Positions 1 to 5,859 are shown, numbered from the stretch's first letter. The stretch: DNA of 6,320 bases from JACQFZ01 sp036396275 (GCA_036396275.1 DASWLD010000197.1:1-6320), one strand, 5' to 3'. Numbers and translations are program-made. Notes: generated from the sequence alone by a model not told the origin.

Positions 1-78
1 ATCGCCTGGATCGGGGCGATCGTGATTTTTCTCTATATTGTCGGTGTCGCGGTGACGCGCAGCCCGGTGCTCGGCTGA
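1..78 (+). CDS. C-terminal end of a membrane protein (partial)
   Basis: Frame 1 is open from the first base to a TGA at 76-78 and gives 25 residues. About 17 of these in a row are hydrophobic (from IAWIGAIVIF through VGVAV), followed by a short polar tail TRSPVLG. This looks like a last transmembrane helix with a brief tail. The fragment is too short to name a family. It runs in the same direction as the CoA ligase but is almost 300 bases upstream of it, with a hairpin over its stop codon, so it is probably a separate transcription unit. Confidence 0.5.
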   Translation: MAWIGAIVIFLYIVGVAVTRSPVLG

Positions 79-92
79 TATCGTCACCGGGC
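62..92 (+). terminator. Hairpin over the stop codon, possible terminator
   Basis: GCCCGGTG (62-69) and CACCGGGC (85-92) are perfect 8-base complements around a 15-base loop that contains the TGA stop. No T-run follows, so it lacks the classical intrinsic-terminator tail. It could still slow or end transcription of the upstream gene. Confidence 0.25.
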
Positions 93-159
93 GGACAGTT
101 CTCGAAATCGCGTTTCTAGTCGCTGATGAGTGAACATTGCGCAGTTCCCGCGCAAATCG

Positions 160-203
160 ATCCCCCTCTCCCCTACCCCTCTCCCGCCAGGGGAGAGGGG
201 GAT
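160..203. repeat. C/G-rich inverted repeat (CCCTCTCCC/GGGAGAGGG family)
   Basis: The arms at 160-173 and 190-203 are perfect 14-base inverted complements (ATCCCCCTCTCCCC against GGGGAGAGGGGGAT), with a 16-base spacer that itself holds a second CCCCTCTCCC run. Elements of this kind are scattered through intergenic DNA of many GC-rich proteobacteria. When translated they give spurious peptides such as SPTPLPPGERG. Related copies lie at 5248-5620 in this window. Confidence 0.75.
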
Positions 204-258
204 TGCGCGGCGCTTGGTCTTAGTTCATCCGATATGTCGAGCAATTCTCAAACTCTCG

Positions 259-288
259 TTGGAGATTTTTCGGCTGGCGCGATTTAAT
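259..288 (+). promoter_or_regulatory. Candidate sigma-70 promoter for the CoA ligase
   Basis: TTGGAG (259-264) and TTTAAT (283-288, five of six matches to the -10 consensus) are 18 bases apart. Transcription would begin near 295, leaving an untranslated leader of about 80 bases before the ATG at 377. This is found by motif reading only. The -35 is weak, but it is the best pair seen between the repeat and the gene. Confidence 0.3.
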
Positions 289-376
289 AGGTCTTGTTCT
301 TTAAGATCCCAACGGCCTCGACCCTACTCGCCCACCGGCCAGCAAGACAATGGGCACGTTTGAGGTAGAACGACTT

Positions 377-2062
377 ATGAAGACGAAGGTCAAGAGGTCG
401 GCAAAGAGGGCAGCAAAGAAGGCCGCAAGGAAGACGTCGACGAACCCCTACGAGCGACATCTCGACAAGAACCCCGCTAACTACGTACCGCTTTCGCCGC
501 TGAGTCTTCTCGCGCGCGCCGCGACGGTGTATCCGAAGCGTATCGCGACGATTCACGGCGATTGGAAAATCACTTGGGCGGAAACGTACGAGCGCTGCCG
601 GCGTTTGGGATCGGCGCTCGCCAAGCGAGGCGTTCGCGCCGGCGATACGGTTTCGGTCATGGCGCCTAACGTTCCCGCGCTCTACGACGCGCATTTCGGG
701 ATCGCCATGATCGGGGCGGTACTGAACGCGCTCAATACGCGCCTCGACGCGGACGCCATCGCTTTTATGCTCGAACATGCCGAGACCAAGGTGCTGATTG
801 CCGACCGCGAATACGCCGCGATCCTTGAGAAGGCGCTCGCCAAGCTGAAGAAACCTCCGCTCGTCATCGACATCGACGATCCCCACTTCGAAGGCGGTAA
901 ATTACTCGGCGAACTAACCTATGAAGAGTTCCTGAAACAGGGCGACCCGAATCTTGCGTGGGAGCCGCCGAAGGATGAGTGGAACGCAATTTCGCTTAAC
1001 TACACCTCGGGCACCACCGGCAATCCGAAAGGCGTGGTCTACCATCATCGCGGCGCGTATCTCACGGCTATCAGCAACATCGTCAACTGGGGCATGCCGC
1101 CGCATCCGGTGTACCTGTGGACGCTGCCGATGTTTCACTGCAACGGCTGGTGCTTCCCGTGGACCATCGCCGCCGCGGTCGGGACGAACATCTGCCTGCG
1201 CCGCGTCGATCCGAAACTCATTTTCGACGCGATCCGCAAGCATCGCGTCACTCATTACTGCGGCGCGCCGATCGTGCACAACTCGCTGATCAACGCGCCG
1301 CCCGAAATGCGCCAAGGCATTACCCACACGGTTTACGGCCAAGTCGGCGGCGCCGCGCCGCCGCTCGCGATGATCGAAGGTTTGGAAAAAATGGGTTTCA
1401 ATCTGACGCACGTTTACGGATTGACGGAAACCTACGGACCGGCCGCCGTGTGCGCGAAGCATCCCGAGTGGGACGACGTTGACCTCGCCCGGCGCGCGAC
1501 ATTGAACGGCCGCCAGGGTGTTGCCGTCGCGCTCGAAGAAGGCATGACGGTCGGCGATCCCAAGACGCTGAAGCCGGTGCCGTGGGACGGCGAAACCATG
1601 GGCGAAATCTTCTTCCGCGGTAATTTGGTGATGAAAGGATACTTGAAGAATCCGAAGGCGACGGACGACGCGCTGCGCGGCGGCTGGTTTCACAGCGGCG
1701 ACCTCGCGGTGGTCGAGCCGGACGGTTACATTAAAATCAAGGACCGCTCGAAAGACATCATTATTTCCGGCGGCGAGAATATTTCTTCGTTGGAAGTCGA
1801 AGACGCGTTGTATCGGCATCCGGCCGTGCTCGCGGCCGCGGTCGTCGCGCGCCCGGACGACAAATGGGGCGAAACGCCGTGCGCGTTCATCGAGCTGAAG
1901 GACGGCGCCAAACCAAGCGAGAAAGACATCATCGATTTCGTCCGCGAACGCATCGCGCATTTCAAAGCGCCGAAGCACGTCGTGTTCGGCCCTTTGCCGA
2001 AAACGTCGACCGGCAAGATTCAGAAATTCGTTTTACGCGAACAGGCGAAGCAGATTCGATAG
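377..2062 (+). CDS. AMP-forming acyl-CoA synthetase (fatty-acid-CoA ligase type)
   Basis: 561-residue member of the ANL adenylating superfamily. It activates a carboxylic acid with ATP to an acyl-AMP and then transfers the acyl group to CoA. Visible motifs: ATP-binding loop YTSGTTGNPKG at 209-219, adenine motif YGLTETYGP at 347-355, GWFHSGD at 436-442 (ATP-ribose Asp), hinge KDRSKD at 455-460 followed by IIISGGENISSLEVE, and the catalytic C-terminal lysine in KTSTGK (K547). The opening NPYERHLDKNPANYVPLSPL is typical of medium/long-chain and DmdB-like (3-methylmercaptopropionate) ligases, so the exact substrate is open. The start at 377 is preferred because GAGG (362-365) lies 11 bases upstream. 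An in-frame ATG at 350 has no such site and would add nine residues. Residues 2-20 are a Lys/Ala/Arg-rich tail that is unusual for the family. The gene is monocistronic and convergent with the next gene. Confidence 0.93.
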   Translation: MKTKVKRSAKRAAKKAARKTSTNPYERHLDKNPANYVPLSPLSLLARAATVYPKRIATIHGDWKITWAETYERCRRLGSALAKRGVRAGDTVSVMAPNVPALYDAHFGIAMIGAVLNALNTRLDADAIAFMLEHAETKVLIADREYAAILEKALAKLKKPPLVIDIDDPHFEGGKLLGELTYEEFLKQGDPNLAWEPPKDEWNAISLNYTSGTTGNPKGVVYHHRGAYLTAISNIVNWGMPPHPVYLWTLPMFHCNGWCFPWTIAAAVGTNICLRRVDPKLIFDAIRKHRVTHYCGAPIVHNSLINAPPEMRQGITHTVYGQVGGAAPPLAMIEGLEKMGFNLTHVYGLTETYGPAAVCAKHPEWDDVDLARRATLNGRQGVAVALEEGMTVGDPKTLKPVPWDGETMGEIFFRGNLVMKGYLKNPKATDDALRGGWFHSGDLAVVEPDGYIKIKDRSKDIIISGGENISSLEVEDALYRHPAVLAAAVVARPDDKWGETPCAFIELKDGAKPSEKDIIDFVRERIAHFKAPKHVVFGPLPKTSTGKIQKFVLREQAKQIR

Positions 2063-2091
2063 CGTCGCGGCCCGAAAGTAATCTGCCAACT

Positions 2092-2111
2092 TCGAGCGCC
2101 GCATGGCTCGA
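2092..2111. other. Small hairpin between convergent genes
   Basis: TCGAGC (2092-2097) and GCTCGA (2106-2111) are perfect complements around an 8-base loop, in the 106-base gap between the CoA ligase stop and the stop of the convergent thioredoxin-like gene. There is no T-run on either strand. It is a possible weak bidirectional transcription end. Nothing else was seen in the gap. Confidence 0.2.
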
Positions 2112-2168
2112 CTCGCCGCCGGAACGCGAGAGATTTCGACCATCCCTGAGAGAGACATTGAACGCAGG

Positions 2169-2420
2169 TCACGGCCTTCGCTCCGCCACCAAGCCCCGCG
2201 CCTCCTCCGCGCTCTGCACGCCGATCGCTAACAATCGCCCCGCCATCGCCACCGCCGGCACGACCGTAACGCGCAACCGTTCGGCGAGATCGTGACCTTC
2301 GGCACTGTTAACGTCGACGACCGTGAGCGCGCAGCCGCTTTCCTCGGCCACCGTCTGCCACACGCGTTCGGCGTCGCGACAGGGCGTAAACGCTTGTGAA
2401 ACGAACAATAGGAGCTCCAT
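2169..2420 (-). CDS. Small thioredoxin-fold protein lacking the first active-site cysteine
   Basis: 83 residues with the layout of a minimal thioredoxin/glutaredoxin fold: strand MELLLFVS (1-8), an active-site-like turn FTPC (11-14) leading into a helix, a second strand LTVVDV (32-37), helix, then the cis-proline strand VTVVPAVAMAG (51-61, Pro55) and a C-terminal helix. In a classical CxxC protein residue 11 would be the nucleophilic cysteine. Here it is Phe and only the second position, Cys14, remains; Cys30 is the only other cysteine. A normal dithiol reductase role is therefore unlikely, and a monothiol, binding or regulatory role is possible. It is divergent from the Crp/Fnr regulator and shares its upstream region, suggesting a functional or regulatory pairing. 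There is no clear Shine-Dalgarno sequence before the ATG at 2420. The family assignment rests on pattern only. Confidence 0.7.
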   Translation of the reverse strand: MELLLFVSQAFTPCRDAERVWQTVAEESGCALTVVDVNSAEGHDLAERLRVTVVPAVAMAGRLLAIGVQSAEEARGLVAERRP

Positions 2421-2476
2421 GTCAGTGCCGCGCTGGTTAATGCAGGCGACTGTGGGCGACGTCGAGGGAGCGCGCC

Positions 2477-2490
2477 TTGACCTTGGTCAA
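2477..2490. promoter_or_regulatory. FNR/DNR-type operator, TTGAC-N4-GTCAA
   Basis: TTGAC (2477-2481) and GTCAA (2486-2490) form a perfect palindrome with a four-base centre, CTTG. Half-sites with TTGA and this spacing are the binding signature of FNR-class regulators. The adjacent regulator carries the matching E-x-x-S-R recognition residues. The centre (2483.5) lies 25 bases upstream of a -10-like TATCAT for the regulator, overlapping its -35, which favours autorepression. On the other strand the box is 63.5 bases from the thioredoxin-like ATG. A class II activator position (-41.5) there would give a leader of about 22 bases, but the -10 would be a poor CACAGT. Confidence 0.65.
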
Positions 2491-2511
2491 TCGCCCCGGC
2501 ATCGCTATCAT
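2483..2511 (+). promoter_or_regulatory. Candidate promoter of the Crp/Fnr regulator, leaderless transcript
   Basis: TTGGTC (2483-2488) and TATCAT (2506-2511, five of six consensus matches) are 17 bases apart. The expected transcription start, six to eight bases after the -10, is at about 2517-2519, practically on the ATG at 2520. No Shine-Dalgarno sequence is present before that ATG, in keeping with a leaderless or nearly leaderless message. The -35 is weak and lies inside the FNR-type palindrome. Confidence 0.4.
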
Positions 2512-2519
2512 TGCGCGCC

Positions 2520-3230
2520 ATGAACGAGGCCCACCCATACGCGGACGCGTTGCGGCACGCGTATTTGTTCGCGCAAATGCCGGACGACGCGCTGCAAACG
2601 CTGTGCGCCGGGATGCAGGAAATTCGCCTCGCCACCGGTGAAGGCTTGTTTCGTCACGGCCAGCCGGCCGAGCGCTTTTTCTACGTGCATGACGGACTCA
2701 TCAAACTCTTTCGGCTTTCGCCCGATGGCGGCGAGAAAATCATCGAGATCATCCGCCCGGGCGAAACGTTCGCGGAAGCGGTGATGTTCATGGGTCCGCG
2801 GGGGCGTTATCCGGTCAGCGCCGCGGCGGTTGCGGATTCGGTGTTGCTCGCTTTCAGCCAGAAGAGCTACCTGGGATTGTTACGCGAGTCGCCGGATCTT
2901 TGCTTCGCTCTGCTCGCGTCCATGAGCCGCCGGCTGCACATGCTGGTGAATCAGATCGAAAGTTTGACGCTGCAGAATGCGACCTACCGTCTCGTCGCCT
3001 ATTTGCTGGAGCAGATTCCGTCGGGCGTCAAAGCCTCGCCCGAGGTGCAGCTGACGACGCCGAAGAGCGCGATCGCCTCGCGCCTGGCGATTCAGCCGGA
3101 AACGCTCTCGCGAATTCTCGCGCGCCTGCGCGACGGCGGGTTTATCGACGTGCAGGGCACACATATCACGGTGCGCGATGTCAGCGCGCTGCGCAAACTC
3201 GTGCAAATGCCGCCGGACGCGTCGAGGTAG
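2520..3230 (+). CDS. Crp/Fnr-family transcriptional regulator
   Basis: 236-residue two-domain regulator of usual family length. Residues ~12-125 form the cNMP-binding-type beta-roll (FRHGQPAERFFYVHDG at 44-59, GETFAEAVMFMG at 81-92). A long dimer helix follows (~128-166), then a winged helix-turn-helix (~180-222) with recognition segment PETLSRILARL. Glu194, Ser197 and Arg198 match the FNR residues that read TTGA, and such a box lies just upstream. The Arg-Ser/Thr pair that holds cyclic nucleotide phosphate is replaced (RYPVSA), so cAMP binding is unlikely. The only cysteines are Cys29 and Cys128, so an FNR-type [4Fe-4S] cluster with four cysteines is not possible. A DNR-like sensor of NO/haem or another signal is an inference. 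The ATG at 2520 is preferred to an in-frame TTG at 2511, which lies inside the -10 element. Likely autoregulated and possibly controlling the divergent gene. Confidence 0.9.
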   Translation: MNEAHPYADALRHAYLFAQMPDDALQTLCAGMQEIRLATGEGLFRHGQPAERFFYVHDGLIKLFRLSPDGGEKIIEIIRPGETFAEAVMFMGPRGRYPVSAAAVADSVLLAFSQKSYLGLLRESPDLCFALLASMSRRLHMLVNQIESLTLQNATYRLVAYLLEQIPSGVKASPEVQLTTPKSAIASRLAIQPETLSRILARLRDGGFIDVQGTHITVRDVSALRKLVQMPPDASR

Positions 3231-3246
3231 AGTGGAGAGACCGCCG

Positions 3247-3321
3247 AATCCGCAGATGCACGCAGATGACTCTTGGAAATTTGCGTTTATCCTTCGGTCA
3301 ATCTGTGTTCATCCGCGGATT
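3247..3321. repeat. Imperfect inverted repeat between convergent genes
   Basis: The left arm 3247-3269 (AATCCGCAGATGCACGCAGA...) and right arm 3298-3321 (ending TTCATCCGCGGATT) pair with three mismatches and one extra base around a 28-base loop. Arms built from CCGCAGAT/CGCAGAT units are a familiar interspersed intergenic repeat in environmental proteobacterial genomes. It lies 16 bases after the regulator's stop and 17 bases before the end of the hydrolase gene, where it could act as a bidirectional transcription end. Confidence 0.6.
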
Positions 3322-3338
3322 CTGTTGATCTTTATCTT

Positions 3339-3980
3339 CTACGAACGCACCGGACCGAGGTAGCGGAAAAACCAATCCGCCGCCAATCGCGCCACCTCCT
3401 CCAATGCACCCGGCTCCTCGAACAAATGCGTGGCCTCGGGGATCACTTCCAGCGCGCGCGGCCCTTTCAACTGCGCGTATGCCAATCGATTGAGGGCCAG
3501 CACCGTGTCATCGGCGCCCCCCACGATCAGCAGCGTCGCGGCGCCGACGTGGGGGAGCGCGCTCATGGCGAGATCCGGCCGGCCGCCGCGCGACACGACG
3601 GCTTTCGTCGAGGGCATTGCGGCAGCGGCATAGAGCGCCGCGGCCGCACCGGTACTGGCGCCGAAATAGCCGATGGCGAGCCCGCTGACCGACGGATCGG
3701 TGGCGGTCCAACGCGTCGCGGCAAGCAGTCGTTCGGCCAACAGCGCGATGTCGAAGCGGTTGCGGTATTGCCGATCTTCGGATTCGGTCAGCAGATCGAA
3801 GAGCAGCGTCGCGAGGCCTTCGCCCTGCAAGTGCTCGGCGACAAGGACATTGCGCGGCGAACGCCGCCCGCTCCCGCTGCCATGCGCGAACAAGACCAAA
3901 CCGGCGGAATCTTTCGGTACCACCAGGTCGCCGACGAGTTCGACGGTATCGGTCGGAATGCGAACCGAGTGCGATTGCAT
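3339..3980 (-). CDS. Alpha/beta hydrolase, dienelactone-hydrolase-like (Ser type)
   Basis: 213-residue cytoplasmic alpha/beta hydrolase without a signal peptide. The oxyanion region HGSGSGR lies at 33-39, the nucleophile elbow GYFGASTGA gives Ser109, the acid is Asp157 or Asp158 in GGADDTV, and the catalytic histidine is His185 in EATHLFEEPG. True dienelactone hydrolases carry Cys as nucleophile; this serine subgroup has no firmly assigned substrate that I know of. The start ATG at 3980 follows the stop of the phosphoribosyltransferase gene by a single base, so translation is almost certainly coupled. In some bacteria the two domains occur as one polypeptide (mycobacterial Rv0571c-like proteins), which supports a joint function. 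It is the last gene of the usp operon. Confidence 0.85.
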   Translation of the reverse strand: MQSHSVRIPTDTVELVGDLVVPKDSAGLVLFAHGSGSGRRSPRNVLVAEHLQGEGLATLLFDLLTESEDRQYRNRFDIALLAERLLAATRWTATDPSVSGLAIGYFGASTGAAAALYAAAAMPSTKAVVSRGGRPDLAMSALPHVGAATLLIVGGADDTVLALNRLAYAQLKGPRALEVIPEATHLFEEPGALEEVARLAADWFFRYLGPVRS

Positions 3981-3981
3981 T

Positions 3982-4632
3982 TCAGTTTATCGGCGTCGAC
4001 GCCCGTGCCGCTTGCAGCAGGGCGACGACTTGCTCGTCGGAAATCTGCGGGAAGTCGTCGTAGTACGCGCCGACCGCCCCGAGATAGTCGCGCGCGATAT
4101 CGACCGCCACGACTTCGTCGATTTCGCGCGCCAGCTTCGCCGCCGTGTCCGAAGGCACGACCGGAACCGCCACCACGATACGTTTGGGTTCTTGAAGGCG
4201 CAGCCCGCGAATCGCCGCCTCCATCGTCAGGCCGGTGGCGATGCCGTCGTCGACGAGGATCGCGGTCTTGCCCGCCGCCGACAGAAGCGGTCGACCGCCG
4301 ACATATAGCTGGTGGCGCCGGCGCGCTTCCTCCCGTTCGGCCGCCGCTTGATGCGCAAACCACTCCTCGGGAATATTGCCGACTTCGTACGGGCTGCGCA
4401 CGATCTCGCCCTCTTCCGTCACCGCGCCGACGGCGTACTCGGCGTTGTGCGGGTGGCCGATCTTGCGCGCGATGATCAAATCGAGCGGCATTCGCAGACG
4501 CCGCGCGATCTCGACCCCAAGCACGACACCGCCGCGTGGCAACGCGTACACGACGCCCTCCTTACCCTCGTAGCGCTCGGCAAGTTTTGCGGCGAGCTGC
4601 CGGCCGGCGTCGGTACGGTCGATGAAACGCAT
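3982..4632 (-). CDS. Phosphoribosyltransferase-family protein (type I PRTase fold)
   Basis: 216 residues with the type I PRTase fold. The PRPP-binding loop is AILVDDGIATGLTM at 124-137, with two acidic residues (Asp128, Asp129) followed by the GIATG(L)T phosphate loop. An N-terminal LPRGGVVLG (31-39) and ARKIGHPHNAEYAVGA (55-70) are typical of this uncharacterised PRTase group, whose acceptor base is unknown. The ATG at 4632 is chosen because GGAGG lies four bases upstream. The longer reading starts with TTG at 4677, has no ribosome-binding site and would add 15 poorly conserved-looking residues. It sits 65 bases after the universal stress gene and one base before the hydrolase gene, on the same strand. 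Role in stress or nucleotide metabolism is inferred from context only. Confidence 0.85.
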   Translation of the reverse strand: MRFIDRTDAGRQLAAKLAERYEGKEGVVYALPRGGVVLGVEIARRLRMPLDLIIARKIGHPHNAEYAVGAVTEEGEIVRSPYEVGNIPEEWFAHQAAAEREEARRRHQLYVGGRPLLSAAGKTAILVDDGIATGLTMEAAIRGLRLQEPKRIVVAVPVVPSDTAAKLAREIDEVVAVDIARDYLGAVGAYYDDFPQISDEQVVALLQAARASTPIN

Positions 4633-4697
4633 CACACCTCCACGCGCATCGCGCCGCTGCCGCGTTTCCTGCGCCAACGGGCAAACATAAATCTACC

Positions 4698-5141
4698 TCA
4701 ACGATACACGAGCACGGGAACCTTAGTGTGCGTAAGCACCCGATTCGTTTCGCTTCCTAACAGCAACGCCGTCAGGCCGCGCCGCCCGTGAGCCGCCATT
4801 ATGATCAGATCGCAGCCGCGATTCTGCGCGGTCTCGACGATGCCCCTCCACGGACTGTCGCCCTCGAGCAGCACGCGCTCGAACGGTACGCCCGCCGCCT
4901 TCGCCGCCGCCTCGACGCGGTCCAAGTATTTGTGTCCCTCGGTTTCGGCTGTTTCCCGCAGCTGCACCTGAAGCTTGTCGTCGACCCACACGGCTTCGCC
5001 GTAGTAGATTCCGAAGTTCGGTGCGTACACGTGGATCGCGGTGACTTTGGCGCCGAACTGTTTCGCGAAACCAACGGCCTTTTTCGCGCTAACATCGGAG
5101 CTCTCGGAGCCGTCGGTCGGTATCAATATGTGCTTGAACAT
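4698..5141 (-). CDS. Universal stress protein (UspA family)
   Basis: 147 residues, the usual length of a single-domain Usp. The start is MFKHILIPTDGS with the nucleotide-contacting Asp10, and the C-terminal phosphate loop is AAHGRRGLTALLLGSE (116-131). It matches the ATP-binding pattern GxxG-x9-G(S/T) except that the first glycine is Ala116; Gly119, Gly129 and Ser130 are kept, so ATP binding remains likely. The closing strand is VPVLVYR. Usp proteins are small cytoplasmic dimers induced by starvation, oxygen limitation or other stress. The ATG at 5141 has a strong Shine-Dalgarno AGGAGA (5148-5153 on the plus strand) seven bases upstream, the best in the window. It is probably the first gene of a three-gene operon with the PRTase and hydrolase. 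No FNR-type box was seen in 5142-5260. Confidence 0.93.
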   Translation of the reverse strand: MFKHILIPTDGSESSDVSAKKAVGFAKQFGAKVTAIHVYAPNFGIYYGEAVWVDDKLQVQLRETAETEGHKYLDRVEAAAKAAGVPFERVLLEGDSPWRGIVETAQNRGCDLIIMAAHGRRGLTALLLGSETNRVLTHTKVPVLVYR

Positions 5142-5247
5142 ATCGGTTCTCCTGTTGTTGTTCCCGTGGATCGATCGAAGCGGGCCGGCCGCTAGTGTGC
5201 TGAGTCGTAAATTCGTTTAAGAAATGTAGGCGCCTTCGCATTGCCTA

Positions 5248-5300
5248 GCACCCCCCACCCTAACCCTCCCCCGTTCGCGGGGGAGGGGATGGGAGGGGGC
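5248..5300. repeat. C/G-rich inverted repeat with TTCG loop
   Basis: CCCTCCCCCG (5264-5273) and CGGGGGAGGG (5278-5287) are perfect 10-base complements closing a four-base loop TTCG. Looser C-rich (from 5248) and G-rich (to 5300) flanks extend the pairing. This is a very stable hairpin of the same family as the element at 160-203. It is upstream of the usp start, not at a gene end, so terminator function for usp is not implied. Confidence 0.75.
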
Positions 5301-5340
5301 AAGATACGCTTCGAAATCCGATACGAACTAAGGAAGATCT

Positions 5341-5505
5341 GAATAATTCCCTCTCCCTCCGGGAGAGACCGCATGACGCCGCAGGCGTTACGAATTGTGC
5401 CCCTGAACCCTGCGGTCTCTTCTCTCACCCCTTCCCCTCTCCCGGTGGGAGAGGGGGAATTGGTTCGCTTGCGCGGTTCATGGGCGGGGTCCGGGTGAGG
5501 GAAGA
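5341..5505. repeat. Compound nested inverted-repeat element
   Basis: Several stems are interleaved. AGAGACCGCA (5364-5373) pairs with TGCGGTCTCT (5411-5420), enclosing a small hairpin ACGCC-GCA-GGCGT (5376-5388). CCCCTCTCCC (5434-5443) pairs with GGGAGAGGGG (5447-5456) over a GGT loop. The outer TCTTCTCTCACCC (5418-5430) pairs with GGGTGAGGGAAGA (5493-5505) with one mismatch. An additional CCCTCTCCC/GGGAGAG half-element sits at 5349-5367. It looks like two repeat units of the C/G-rich family with extra sequence inside the first. Confidence 0.65.
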
Positions 5506-5529
5506 ATGTTGCCGAAGTTTGCACTGTTT

Positions 5530-5619
5530 CCCTCACCCCCACCCCTCTGATCGCTCCCGCGCGTCGTGCGCTCTCGCGGATCTTAATGCGTCCCTGCACG
5601 TCACCGGAGGGAGAGGGGT
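5530..5619. repeat. C/G-rich inverted repeat, interrupted copy
   Basis: CCCTCACCCCCACCCCTCT (5530-5548) opens the element and GGAGGGAGAGGGGT (5606-5619) closes it. ACCCCTCT (5541-5548) and AGAGGGGT (5612-5619) pair exactly. The arms are separated by 63 bases instead of the few seen in the other copies, and that insert has a small GCGC...GCGC hairpin. It is a member of the same family with an expanded loop. Confidence 0.6.
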
Positions 5620-5859
5620 CATAAATCAGAATCTCCCTAATGACTCCGGCCGCTAGCGATTCACCCAGACCGCGATCTTCGATCGCATCACCGCATTTCA
5701 CCCTGCAAGACCGGTGTTGCCATCTTGTTCGCCGATCGCGAACCTTCCGTCGCAATCGGTATCCGTTTGATCCTGTGCTCGCTCCCGTACGTGAATCCTA
5801 TAAACGTCTTTTTAAACGAAATGCACGCACGATGGAACTACTGTCTTTAGCCACGGCGG

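Larger units (their letters stand above)
5142..5859. other. Long non-coding stretch, repeat-rich
   Basis: No convincing gene in 718 bases. 5142-5215 should hold the usp ribosome-binding site and promoter, but no clear -10/-35 pair was recognised. 5248-5620 is a cluster of C/G-rich inverted repeats (listed separately). 5621-5859 shows no repeat, RNA gene or coding signal that I recognise. The open frames here, up to 187 codons, encode peptides such as SPSPTGRGEGVRE, which are translated repeats, and have no start signals or recognisable domain. Confidence 0.6.

Noticed and set aside
130..363. 77-codon plus-strand open frame upstream of the CoA ligase
   Set aside because: Covers the inverted repeat at 160-203 and the candidate promoter; the peptide is the usual translated repeat and there is no ribosome-binding site.
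914..1978. 354-codon open frame on the minus strand inside the CoA ligase gene
   Set aside because: Complete antisense shadow of a gene with all catalytic motifs; the Arg/His-rich composition is typical of reversed GC-rich coding DNA and there is no recognisable domain.
3325..3338. FNR-like sequence TTGAT-CTTT-ATCTT, eight of ten matches
   Set aside because: Lies between two convergent 3' ends, where no promoter is expected; probably chance.
3273..4475. 400-codon open frame on the plus strand
   Set aside because: Antisense to the hydrolase and phosphoribosyltransferase genes, both of which have clear motifs and start signals; the Arg/Pro-rich product has no known domain.
5264..5287. Strong hairpin considered as an intrinsic terminator
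   Set aside because: Upstream of the usp start, with no T-run on either strand, and clearly a member of the repeat family.
5192..5755. 187-codon minus-strand open frame
   Set aside because: Most of it is translated repeat (PPPIPSPANGGGLGWG, SPSPTGRGEGVRE); no ribosome-binding site or domain.
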